This document shows positions 1-9,654 of a stretch of 64,000 nucleotides of DNA, piece after piece. Source of the DNA: Nematostella vectensis (taxonomy: Eukaryota; Cnidaria; Anthozoa; Actiniaria; Edwardsiidae); assembly GCF_932526225.1 (NCBI RefSeq), contig NC_064034.1:19962927-20026926 (forward strand), read 5' to 3'. The position numbers and the translations under genes are program-made. Under the pieces are notes generated by a model. It saw only the letters and a list, made by a program, of their open reading frames with translations. It was not told where the DNA came from and ran no database searches. Each line of letters begins with the position of its first letter. Positions within the stretch are counted from its first letter, which is position 1.

Positions 1-204
1 ATGCGCCTCTGTGATAATATTGTGGTTTCGCGACTGACGAAAGTTGTGTTACCAGGCCAGAACGCGTGAGTGACCTAGTGGACGACTTACACCTCAAACT
101 CTGTCGTACTGTGGTATAATATAATTAGAAATAGTATAACAAGAAAGCTACAGACACGCTGTAGGTAACTAGGTGGTCTGCGTAGACGGGTTGGAATCAT
201 TGGA

Positions 205-330
205 ATCAGTCGAACGAAGGGCTATGATGCTCGAAACGTCAACGAAACTACCCTGTTTTTAGACAGGCGTAAATCATACTTCGACCATTGTGTTGATTCA
301 TTTCCCCTTACCGCACATGATGCCTAACTT
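205..330. other. Retroelement terminal fragment with degenerate hammerhead-like core
   Basis: Contains GAAGGGCTATGATGCTCGAAA, resembling the stem II plus GAAA part of a hammerhead ribozyme. A related fragment occurs at 36549-36660 (GCGAAGGGCTAACGCTCGAA), and both continue into a similar tail ending in TGTGTTGATT. The core CUGANGA is not intact here, so this is at most a decayed ribozyme. The same fragment is present in the right duplicate near 12710-12840. Confidence 0.3.
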
Positions 331-577
331 TGCCGCGGGTTTTCATGTTGTAATCGTTTTGCATCATGCTGCTCATTGTTAGTAGATATTGTAGGCCTGA
401 TTACACGTCCACGGCATTGTTTGTCTACTTAGTACTGGTGTTTTCTTATGACTGGTGCTACGTTTACGTGACGCGGCTATAGTATACATGGATGGTGGAT
501 GGTAGTTCAGGCTTTGTACCCTAAGTAAGGGGACCAGGGTTTAAACCAAGGTCAGGTCAACTTGGTTAGTTATAAAA

Positions 578-714
578 ACCTGGGCCGGGTTCCTAGAAAG
601 CGTGTTAACGCTGACCCAGGGATGAACGCTCTTTTTATCCAATCAAATGTCAAGATAGCCGTATTTATCCCTGGGTTAGCGCTAGCCTGCTTTCTAGGAA
701 CCGGCCCCTGGCTC
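578..714. mobile_element. Foldback (MITE-like) element, left copy
   Basis: The two ends form a long imperfect inverted repeat: GGGTTCCTAGAAAGC near 588 answers GCTTTCTAGGAACC near 690-703, and the inner parts (CTGACCCAGGGAT against ATCCCTGGGTTAG) also pair. There is no coding capacity, although the element is open in one frame by chance. It lies in the intron after the duplicated exon and recurs at 13079-13215 in the right copy. Confidence 0.65.
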
Positions 715-846
715 TCGTCTTCTCCAATAAGGGTGTTAAGCATGAGGCCCTGTTTTCACAACTATCACAAGCTAAATATATTGACACATTGATAAAGGTA
801 TTTGTATTTTATAGTATACATGGATGAGACGTCGTGAAGGACTTAC

Positions 847-1060
847 TCTCCAAACTCTATCGCACCACCCATTACGCCTATCTTCTTGCCGTAGACGGCA
901 CTATCACCGATGACAATGCGTCCCTTCTGGCTGCGGTTGGAGAAGTTGTTATTGCGTGAGCACATGTAGTGATAGGTCCCTGTTCCCGTAACCTTGCGCG
1001 GGCCCAGGTCAAAATACGTCCCTGCATCATCCAGCTCCGACATCTCGCCTCGGAACTGAG
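847..1060 (-). pseudogene. Orphan duplicate of DD3-3 exon 13
   Basis: This 214-bp exon copy encodes exactly the same residues as exon 13 at 13348-13561, including the stretch around [13 protein letters not shown], with intact acceptor (TTCTTCAG) and donor (GTAAGT). It differs only by silent changes. Within the window it has no exon 12 partner: the sequence upstream on the minus strand changes at 1208 to the unrelated 1.2-1.8 kb gene fragment. If the duplication model is right, exons 14-16 copies should lie to the left. It is therefore either part of a truncated paralogue or a non-functional copy. Confidence 0.7.
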
Positions 1061-1188
1061 CTGAAGAAAACACAAAAAAAGTTTAAGAAATACTAACTGA
1101 AACTTAATGGAAAGATAAGAGATCCAGAATAATTGACAATACATTCAATTTGCCTTCGCACTTGCCTTCGTAATATAAGTTATTCGCA

Positions 1189-1806
1189 TCAGGAATAAAA
1201 TAATTTTAGGATTGAATCCTCGAGTAAATACGCCTTTATTATACTCCCATCGAATGTCACATAAGATTTCTGGAACTCGTGGATGTCGTGTTGGAGGTAG
1301 TCTTCGCAGATATCAGAGTACACAAGAACGACACAGCGACTTTGGAATAGTTCATCCTGAAAATTAAAGGACACTAAGTAAACAGGTAAACATTTGGCGA
1401 ATATTCAAGAAAAAAGACAGTGGAGTTGCGTGGGGTTGCTTACCTCTAGCGTGGAGTTGCTTACCTCTAGCGTGGAGTTGCTTACCTCTAGCGTGGAGCT
1501 GCTTACCTCTAGCGTGGAGTTGCTTACCTCTAGCGTGGGGTTGCATACCTCTAGCGTGGAGTTGCTTACCTCTAGCGTGGGGTTGCATACCTCTAGCGTG
1601 GAGTTGCTTACCTCTAACGTGGAGCTGCTTACCTCCAGCGCGGAGTTGCTTACCTCTAGCATGGAGTTGCATACACCTTGCGTGGTGTTGCTTACCTCTA
1701 GCGTGGAGTAGCTTACCTCTAGCGTAGAGTTGCTTACCTCTAACGTTGAGTTGCTTTCAAGTGTGTCCTGGATGCTGTTGAGTATCACATGTGAACCGAG
1801 CTTCAT
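1189..1806 (-). CDS. Unrecognised protein, 3' fragment of a two-or-more-exon gene
   Basis: Two exons can be inferred. The first covers about 1738-1806, starting at a possible ATG and ending ...ESNSTLE before a strong donor (GAG then GTAAGC). The second begins after TTTTCAG at 1356 and runs in frame to a stop at 1189-1191, with key residues CVVLVYSDICEDYLQHDIHE. I do not recognise the family. The last five codons and the stop lie inside the 1-1207 duplicate, so this C-terminus was created, or truncated, by the duplication junction. The intron is filled by a 21-bp array that repeats the donor site. The 5' end is uncertain, and it could be a non-functional remnant. Confidence 0.4.
1428..1760. 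repeat. 21-bp minisatellite carrying a splice donor (about 15 units)
   Basis: Unit GTGGAGTTGCTTACCTCTAG plus C, tandem and contiguous with point variants. On the minus strand each unit reads CTAGAG then GTAAGC, a near-consensus 5' splice site. The exon-proximal end (about 1740-1760) merges with the codons for NSTLE of the predicted exon. Because 21 is a multiple of three and contains no stop in several frames, both strands show long spurious reading frames. Confidence 0.85.
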
Positions 1807-1855
1807 TCGAAGGAAGTCTTTAAGCTCTTAGCTGCGACTCTGATCTTGTCGTGTG

Positions 1856-2150
1856 TACAGAAACAAAACTTTGGACTCGTTCATGGCTGAAACAACCCTG
1901 AAAAAGATACAGAAAAAATTCTTTGGACTCGATCAAGACAGAAACAACCCTGACAAAGAAACTCCAACAAAACTTTGGACTCGTTCATGGCTGAAAAAAC
2001 TCCGAGAAAGATACACAAACAAAACTTTGAACTCGTTTGTGGCAGAAAATACCCTGACATAGAAAGCAATTCTTTGGACTCGTTAGAGACACAAATGTCC
2101 CTGGGCATTCAAAGTATGGGAACAATTCTTTGGACTTGTTAACAAAATAC
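1856..2150. repeat. About 56-bp degenerate tandem repeat (about 5 units)
   Basis: Successive copies of a unit containing ACTTTGGACTCGTTCATGG, followed by GCTGAAA-type sequence and CCCTGA, with diverging spacers. No exon boundary was recognised in or beside it, though the exon of the 1.2-1.8 kb gene is only about 50 bp away. Confidence 0.7.
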
Positions 2151-4365
2151 CCGCAATCTCAGCCATAAACAGTAAAAAGTGGTCGTCGTTAATTCTCAAA
2201 ATCTTCTAAATCCACAGAACATAACAATGTGTATGCAGGCAAAACTGCACTTAAAGCCACTTTCCCATGTTATTTTATAAAAGGACACGAACTTGGCGCA
2301 CACTTATATCTAGGACTCCGGTGAGAAGGCACTTCTGGTTAGAAGGTACGTTCATCCTCCCTGGTACGTTCATCCTCCCTCCTCGTTGAATTTCAAGACG
2401 CATCAAGGTGATAAACGAGATCAACTAGACCACCACGACTCAGATTATCCACCAATCAATTTACCAGATTGTCACAGGCTTCCCGGCCCCCAAACAAATA
2501 AAGCAACAACAAAAATCATGAAAAAAAAGAGAAAAAATATATAGATAAATTAATACGTAGCTCATGGGTAGAAGTCCAGCATGAGATTTCACCAAGTTCT
2601 ATAGTCATTCTAAGAACATGTTGAGGCTCAGATACTAGCGGCAAAATGTTGTTTTGTTAGTGTGGCGCGTACCCTGGTTTTCGCGCGCCCCTCCCCCCAC
2701 TGTGTTCGTGTCCCTGTGATGCATAGGAACCTATTGATCACTTGTGTATAATTCTTAAAGTTTTAATTAGTTTATATTTTTAAATACACTGAAATTCAAT
2801 AGCACCCCACTTTTCAGTCTTAGAATGCTCCAAAAATAAGAACGGAGGCTTATCAAATAAAAATAGTGTATCTTTAAAATGCTTTTTTTAGTACGAAAAC
2901 CGTCGCGCAATTATGTTCTCTGGGTTAAAATGAGGGGTTAAAAAGATGGAATGGTTTATCACGACCCTATCATCACACAAGCTTCAAACGTGCAAGGTAT
3001 TAATCATTTCACTATCAGTCATTTCCATACAACTAGATTTTTCCACAAAAGCTCGTTTCTAGTTGTCTGTTTCTATGACTCGATGCTGTCAGAAACTGCT
3101 AAGGACATTTTATGCGAGTTTATGACTCGAGGGATAAGTTACGATTATATAGAGAGACAAGACAAATAGAAAAGACAGTTATGTTTGCGCACCAAGGTTA
3201 ATCTGTAAATTAGTGATACAACATCTTAAATACATAACTTACAACACATTCATCTTCTAAATCAATGACCCCATAGGAACTACTATAATCTACAAACAAT
3301 TCTTGGCATGAAATACCGAGCAATTTATTGTCTTACTCCTAGTTTATTTATTACTGTATTTGGCAAGATTTGACGACCGTACTATTCAAACAATTTATGG
3401 CTAATTATTTACCCATTTTTAAAACAGTGTGACTTTGAACGTTTAAAACAAAATCAAGCCCTAGCTATAATGTATTTCAAAATCGTTCGATGAATCATTA
3501 TGTGCAGTGATGTCTGTTATTAAAATTTTCCACTTAATTTGCGAGCGGGACACTATGATTTAATCAGGAAAGCATTCTTGCTGTCTATTACAGCTACAGA
3601 ATTCATGAAAACAGATATTTCCTATAACACCTGCGAAAATTATAGAGTCGACGCGTCACAGATTGTGCAGATGTACTTCATATAGTGAGAAAATAAATAA
3701 GTTTAAGCTGTGTTGTCCGTGGAATCCTTTACATGCAGTATACACGGCATACTTACAAACAGTGGTTTGGCGCAAGTAGACAAATTATAAAAGTTGAAGG
3801 TGACGATTCCCGAGCAGTCCCGCACCAGAGTTTAAGACATTGACTTGATAATGCGATAGGAATAGAGCGAAGTAAGAAACAGCTTACGCATGCAGCCTTC
3901 ACAGCAATTTATATGACTGACACTGCCGTCTCACAACAACTCTTGTTGTATCGGTTTACCGCAAAGGTCAAGCTAGCATAGCTAATCCCGCCTTTGAATG
4001 AGATAACAAACAAGAGACGTCTGCAATCAGGTCTGTCTTCTCAAAGCCATTTGACCGTGACTCAATCATTTTAATGATTGATTCTTAAAAGAATCACAGC
4101 AGTTACAGACAGAAGCGCACTCGAGTGACTGTTACGAATAAACGAACACGCAGGGTCAGGAAATGCCGTCATAGAGAATACAATTATCTACTTCCGGCAA
4201 CTAAGTAACCCCCGTCCCCTCCCCCCTCGCTATCGTGTATTCGAAGAGGTTGGAGAGGGGCTAGAGTTCTACCCGAGCTTCAGAAAAACAATCCGAAAAA
4301 ACAACCCGCCTTTCGGGTTAAAAAGGTAGGTGCTGCATCCTAGCGGTGCATTCCCACACAAACCC
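2151..4365. other. Gene-free stretch
   Basis: AT-rich sequence with no open frame showing protein-like composition and no splice-bounded exon that I could support. A short direct repeat (GGTACGTTCATCCTCCCT, twice) lies near 2345-2385. It separates the 1.2-1.8 kb gene fragment from the large minisatellite that follows. Confidence 0.5.
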
Positions 4366-5221
4366 CTCTTGCCGATATACACCTATTTCACCACCCTCTC
4401 TTGCCGATATACACCTATTTCACCACCCTCTCTTGCCGATATACACCTATTTCACAACCCTCTATTGCCGATATACGCCTATTTCACAACCCTCTCTTGC
4501 CGATATACCCCTCTCACAACCCTCTCTTGCCGATTTACACCTATTTCACCACCCTCTCTTGCCGATATACACCTATTTCACAACCCTCTCTTGCCGATAT
4601 ACCCCTCTCACATCCCTCTCTTGCCGATATACGCCTATTTCACAACCCTCTCTTGCCGATATACACCTATTTCACAACCGCTCTTGCCAGTATATACCCC
4701 TCACAACCCTCTCTTGCCGGTATATAACCCTCTCACAACCTTCTCTTGCCAGTAGATATCCCTCTCACAACCCTCTCTTGCCGGTATATATCCCTCTCAC
4801 AACCCTCTCTTGCCGGTATATACCCCTCTCACAACCCTCTCTTGCCGGTAGATAACCCTCTCACAACCTTCTCTTGCCAGTATATACCCCTCACAACCTT
4901 TTCTTGCCAGTATATACCCCTCTCACAACCCTCTCTTGCCGGTATATACCCCTCTCACAACCCTCTCTTGTCGGTATATAACCCTCTCACAACCCTCTCT
5001 TGCCGGTATATACCCCTCTCACAACCCTCTCTTGCCGGTAGATAACCCTCTCACAACCTTCTCTTGCCAGTATATACCCCTCACAACCTTTTCTTGCCAG
5101 TATATACCCCTCTCACAACCCTCTTTTGCCGGTATATACCCCTTTCACAACCCTCTCTTGTCGGTATATAACCCTCTCACAACCCTCTCTTGCCGGTATA
5201 TATACCTCCCACAACCCTCTT
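4366..5221. repeat. About 30-bp minisatellite with two unit subtypes (roughly 27 units)
   Basis: The left third (to about 4690) is dominated by units with TTGCCGATATACACCTATTT and the right two thirds by TTGCCGGTATATACCCCTCT, with a few TTGCCAG variants. The block 4868-5045 is nearly repeated at 5045-5221, indicating a recent multi-unit duplication. All plus-strand frames are open through it, giving artificial PSQPSLA-type polypeptides. Confidence 0.9.
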
Positions 5222-5712
5222 CATCTAGTTAATATTAGTATAAGTTATTATTTTTACTAAAACAATAAGACTTCAGTTCTCGTTTTCTATAAGTCAAATA
5301 GTTTACGCACCTCGTTGACTCATAGAAAACTCATAGTCAAATTGTTAAAAAGGAAAGGGAATCGAAAAAAACCCTCGTAAAAAAGTGAAAAACGTCTTTC
5401 GCGTTGCCCGTAGGCTGGAGCGGTTTATTCGGGGATACGACTTGAGATATCATTCGCGACTTATTGGAAATGCGGCTTCATTGGAATACACTTTGGCTAC
5501 GTTGATTGTTTCCTTTTAATAGTAATCAGTGCTTTCTTTATTTATTCAATGTTATAGTACCAAAATAAAGAAAGATATAAAAAAGAGAAAGAAATGAGAG
5601 CAGTACCACCACGAACCAAGGAACAATGCCTCTAAAATCATAACCAAGCACAAAAAAAAAGGTGGATTGGAAAATCTACGGCATTATAGCGGCAAGCGTT
5701 TTAGCAGTCTAT

Positions 5713-6664
5713 TCAAGGTAAGATAAACAGACGAATGGTGTTGCACTGATCAAAGAAGCCCTTATTGACGCAGCGACTGCCGTCATAAAGATCCACGTGA
5801 CCCGTGGCAGAGGTGAACTTTGGGCAGTCCTGGAACACAATTATACCCTTGGTCCCCTAGAAAGGAATACACAGATATGATTACGAATAGAGATAAACGG
5901 GACCTTAGCAGGGGATAGGCACCCCCCCGGCCCCAATATTTTCCAAAAATATAAGGAAATGACCAGTAGGGGCGTGGCAGTGGCCTCCCCCTCAATATTT
6001 TTTTTACGTTCTTGTCTGGACTTATTTCAAAATGGCGGCCTGCAAAATCGTAGTTAACACAAGTCCCTGGAAGTCTACGTCGAAAACACTCAATGTGCAC
6101 AGTTCTAGGGCGACAAAAAAGTGAAAAAAAAGTGATGGTATGTAATGTCCTAATAAGGAATTGACCGAGCGAGCTAGAAATACGACGGTTTTTTCAATAC
6201 AAGATTCATGTAGCAGAAGCCATATTAAAAATACCCAGTAGACCCTGGGACGAGGTTGAAAGCGTGCATGACCGGCACTAAGAGCCATCATTGGTTTCTC
6301 CATAGGATGCAGATAGAGGTAGGAAAAAGTGGTACCTTGAAATCCGACTCTTTTTTCGATACAATCTGTGCCGGCCCTAGGACTCTCTCCAGGTATTGTC
6401 GCATGGTCGCCACTCGTATGATATACTTGGCATCCTTGTAGCGGCCAGTAGCACGTTTCGCCCTCTCCCCAGACCAGTTGAACTGCCCTCTTTGAATACT
6501 GATTTTATGACCAGAGTGAATGAGCGCGTAGCTGAGACGAATTGCGTACGTGTTGGGGCCGTAAAGGTAAGTCCCAAGCCCCGCTGCGTCAATCATGGCC
6601 GTGCGCCCAGAATACTTGGACACGAGCGGATAATTGTCCCACAGTGTAGAGAATAATGGAAACC
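5713..6664 (-). CDS. Tae4-family (type VI amidase effector-like) protein, catalytic Cys replaced
   Basis: Two exons (6336-6664, 5713-5856) joined in phase 0 give a nearly complete domain of about 156 residues; the first exon, presumably carrying a signal peptide, was not found. Tae4 enzymes are papain-like cysteine amidases injected by bacterial type VI secretion systems to cut peptidoglycan cross-links, and related genes have been acquired by several eukaryotes. Family landmarks are present in order: LWDNYP, the NT-x-AIRLSYAL helix, YIIRV...YLERVLGP, SDFKGTKGIIVF, ATGHVDLYDG with the catalytic-type His, paired Cys (SRC...DQC), and the C-terminal RLFILP then stop. The residue before AIRLS, Cys in active enzymes, is Tyr (codon TAC). 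The assignment rests on recalled family features. It lies within the proposed duplication unit. Confidence 0.75.
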
Positions 6665-6723
6665 CTGTGGTAGCAATAGTGAAATTTACTTCATACACAG
6701 AAAGCTTCAAATGCAAGGATAAG

Positions 6724-7705
6724 ACGAGATCCATGTGGGATGATTTTGATCCTAGCCTGCGTAGCAAGCATTTCTGTGGAGTTTCGAGCGAAGAATGTGG
6801 CCGAGCGAAGAATGGGGAGAGAGAGAAGGAAACGCTTGCAAGCACTCCTAGTATTTTTCAGGTACGCCTCCAAGTGACAAACCTTGACAAGCGTGTATAA
6901 TTCAAAACAGCTGTCAAACTTAGTCCCCCCCAAAACTTCCCTCCGATCTCATTTTGGGCTCATTCCAGGGTTTGCAGATTGAAAATTAAACTAAGAATTA
7001 CAAAGTTTGCAAATGCGACTTTCAGCATCACATTGGGCACGATTTGGGTGGTCATGTTTTGTTTATAGAAGCCAATTTCGAAGCGAACTCACAGAGTTTA
7101 CTAAGCGATGTTAATTAACATCATTCTATATGCACGCAGCTCGAAAACCTACCGTAGATTTACATAGACAAGGAAAGAGCCAAACTGCAAGCTGCAAAAA
7201 AGTTCCAATCCAACTCAAATGTCACAATTCCACCTTGACGGCGTGATCAAATAACAAGCGAGCATGTTGTCTTCCTCAATTCGCCTCAAGTTGGAATATA
7301 TCCTTGCCAGGAACAATCGTCAAAACGGCTAACGAATTTCCTCCACCCAATAGCTGTTTGTATAACGCACCCCTGTCTCAGTTAAAACCTCTTTCAGTGG
7401 ATCCTTGTGCAATGCTATTTGGAGAAATTGTGAGTCTGAATCTGCAAAATGTCACTCAGCCTTAGCTGCACCGCGCCAATCAGAAGCCTCAAATTCTGCT
7501 ATCAGAAAATAATCGCAGACTCTCCGCTGAAAGACAAAAAGACAACGAGTGCTGGCAAGCGTTTTCTTCCCCTTCCCCCTTCTCTTTTTTTGCACTCGGC
7601 CCATTTCTCGCGCGGCCATAGCCCTGGCTCGCTCTCTAATCCTGCTGAAACTCCACAGAAAAGCTTGCTACGCAGGCCAACTAGATCCATGTGGGAATGA
7701 TTTTG
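6724..7705. repeat. Inverted pair of a dispersed repeat (6724-6845 and 7548-7705)
   Basis: The two arms are imperfect reverse complements of each other in outline: CTTGCTACGCAGGC, the ACTCCACAG segment, TCCATGTGGGA and GCAAGCGTTT blocks occur in opposite order and strand. They look like two decayed insertions of one short non-coding element in opposite orientation. The 700 bp between them contains no exon I can support. Confidence 0.5.
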
Positions 7706-8340
7706 ATTGCTGTACGCATGCGTGCTAATGTCGATATGTAGAGCAACTATGTAAATCAACTTTGGTCTCTAGAGGGATAAAAAGAGCAATGCGTATGAAC
7801 CGTGTTCGCTCATCAAACCTAATATTTCTCGTAGTTGCGAGTTTATTTCCTCGGCGTTTAGACTTCAACTAATCATCCCTCGGTTGCGGGGACTTTTAAT
7901 CACCGAATTCCCCCGTGCCATGCTATAACTTATAATAACAAACCTACCTCGTGTGTGGGAGATATGTCCTATGACACAAAACAACTCAAGCAGCTGGATT
8001 ATACAGTTCATGGTAGTTTTGAAGCACTGCAAAAGTGATTTGTGTTCAGGCTCCTTTCGCAAACTACCACTAAAAGAAACTCTGACCTCATGATATAGAC
8101 CCTTCAAGGAAAATTCCCTTACAACTGAAAGGCCGCATCATTAGTCTGAATCCCGAGAATCGAGGAGGGGGATTCACCGGAAGATAGGATGGATAAATAT
8201 CCGCTTAGACAGCTTTATTTTCTGCCAGGCGTTCCTCGTTTAACACAGCAAGGGAGGCCTGGTATAAAACAATTTACGCTTTGCAAGCCTTGAAGCCTTG
8301 CCGTCGCCAGTCGAGGGAAAAAAAGAAGAAAATGTTTGAA
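7706..8340. other. Gene-free stretch
   Basis: No splice-bounded exon or protein-like frame was recognised. The sequence is of ordinary base composition and leads into the 54-bp array. Confidence 0.4.
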
Positions 8341-9000
8341 AGATACGGTCTCTTTCAAACATTTTCTTCAGGTTTTTCCCCGACTGGCAACAATTGAGAC
8401 GGTCTCTTTCAAACATTTTCTTCAGGTTTTTCCCCGACTGGCAACAATTGAGACGGTCTCTTTTAAACATTTTCTTCATGTTTTTCCCCGACTGGCAACA
8501 ATTGAGACGGTCTCTTTCAAACATTTTCTTCATTTTTTCCCCGACTGGCAACAATTGAGACGGTCTCTTTCAAACATTTTCTTCATGTTTTTCCCCGACT
8601 GGCAACAATTGAGACGGTCTCTTTCAAACATTTTCTTCATTTTTTCCCCGACTGGCAACAATTGAGACGGTCTCTTTTAAACATTTTCTTCATGTTTTTC
8701 CCCGACTGGCAACAATTGAGACGGTCTCTTTCAAACATTTTCTTCATTTTTTCCCCGACTGGCAACAATTGAGACGGTCTCTTTCAAACATTTTCTTCAT
8801 GTTTTTCCCCGACTGGCAACAATTGAGACGGTCTCTTTCAAACATTTTCTTCATTTTTTCCCCGACTGGCAACAATTGAGACGGTCTCTTTCAAACATTT
8901 TCTTCATGTTTTTCCCCGACTGGCAACAATTGAGACGGTCTCTTTCAAACATTTTCTTCATTTTTTCCCCGACTGGCAACAATTGAGACGGTCTCTTTCT
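8341..9000. repeat. 54-bp minisatellite with alternating dimer structure (about 12 units)
   Basis: Units begin GACGGTCTCTTTCAAACATT and end CCCCGACTGGCAACAATTGA. From the third unit onward most alternate between a CTTCATGTTTTTCC form and a CTTCATTTTTTCC form, so the recent amplification unit was a dimer of about 107 bp. The first two units have CTTCAGG instead. The units are contiguous with no unique spacers, so this is not a CRISPR-like array. Confidence 0.9.
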
Positions 9001-9654
9001 TCTCGCAACAATTGAGTAGTAGCTAAGCATCGAAGGCAGGTCACTTGCCCTCCCTCTTACCTTATTTATGTACCTAAATATGTATCAAGCACTAAGTTTA
9101 TAAATCGATAGTTTAATAAAAGAAGAAACTGTATATTTTTATACTGTTTTGTATATATTTTAGCGGAACTCTGTCAAACACTCGAAACCTAAATACCCCC
9201 ACCTCCGCCCCCAACATTTTAAAGACCACTGCGCCGCCTCAGTAAACACTTTGTATTTATGTCTTATTGCAAAGGGGGCGCCTATTTACTATTTTGTTTA
9301 ATATCTTGTGGTTTGGTAGGTGAGAGGTGGATAATTTGAATAATTAGAAGCTGGGCGCTAAGACGAACTCTTGCTGTCCGCGGGTTGACTTCAAGCAGTC
9401 GCCGCTATGTCGAGCGCACGGGAGGAATCTTAGAACGATGCTAGTCCATCTCAAACTGCTCTTCATTAATAATTCAGTTTATTAATTATTTATTACAACT
9501 TTCTTGTTTATACAATTGATGGCTGAAAGACGGCAAGCGATGATAAATAATCATACTCTCCTTTACACATATTTTTCAATTTTTGATTGTTTTTATAAAA
9601 GTAGGCGGTGAATCTCCGTCTCTCCTCCGAACAAGGTGTGTGTCTGGAAGATGG
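9001..9654. other. Gene-free stretch, 3' flank of the DD3-3-like gene
   Basis: AT-rich. It holds possible minus-strand polyadenylation signals (AATAAA complement near 9478-9483) that would suit the DD3-3-like transcript ending at 9655. Nothing else was recognised. Confidence 0.4.

Larger units (their letters stand above)
1..1207. repeat. Left copy of a tandem segmental duplication (partner 12510-13708)
   Basis: This stretch aligns almost base for base with 12510-13708, with scattered substitutions and a few short indels. Similarity is already present at base 1, so the copy continues left of the window. It stops after base 1207, matching 13708, inside what is DD3-3 intron 12 in the right copy. 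The geometry fits a tandem duplication whose unit is 1208-13708 (about 12.5 kb), with the junction at 1207/1208. The two differences seen inside the carried exon are both synonymous. An assembly artefact (unmerged haplotypes) would look the same. Confidence 0.85.

Noticed and set aside
562-792. 76-codon plus-strand frame, repeated at 13063-13293
   Set aside because: It lies over a foldback element inside an intron; conservation between copies reflects the recent duplication.
1394-1806. Long frames on both strands through the 21-bp array
   Set aside because: The unit is a multiple of three without stops, so openness is automatic; only the exon-like ends were kept.
4330-5232. Several overlapping frames rich in PSQPSLA-like repeats
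   Set aside because: All frames of the minisatellite are open; composition follows the repeat unit.
6691-7100. Possible signal-peptide exon for the Tae4-like gene (hydrophobic minus-strand ATG frame near 7055)
   Set aside because: The frame reaches a stop before any usable donor, so the first exon remains unidentified.
8341-9000. CRISPR-like regular repeats
   Set aside because: Units are contiguous without unique spacers, and the genome is clearly eukaryotic.
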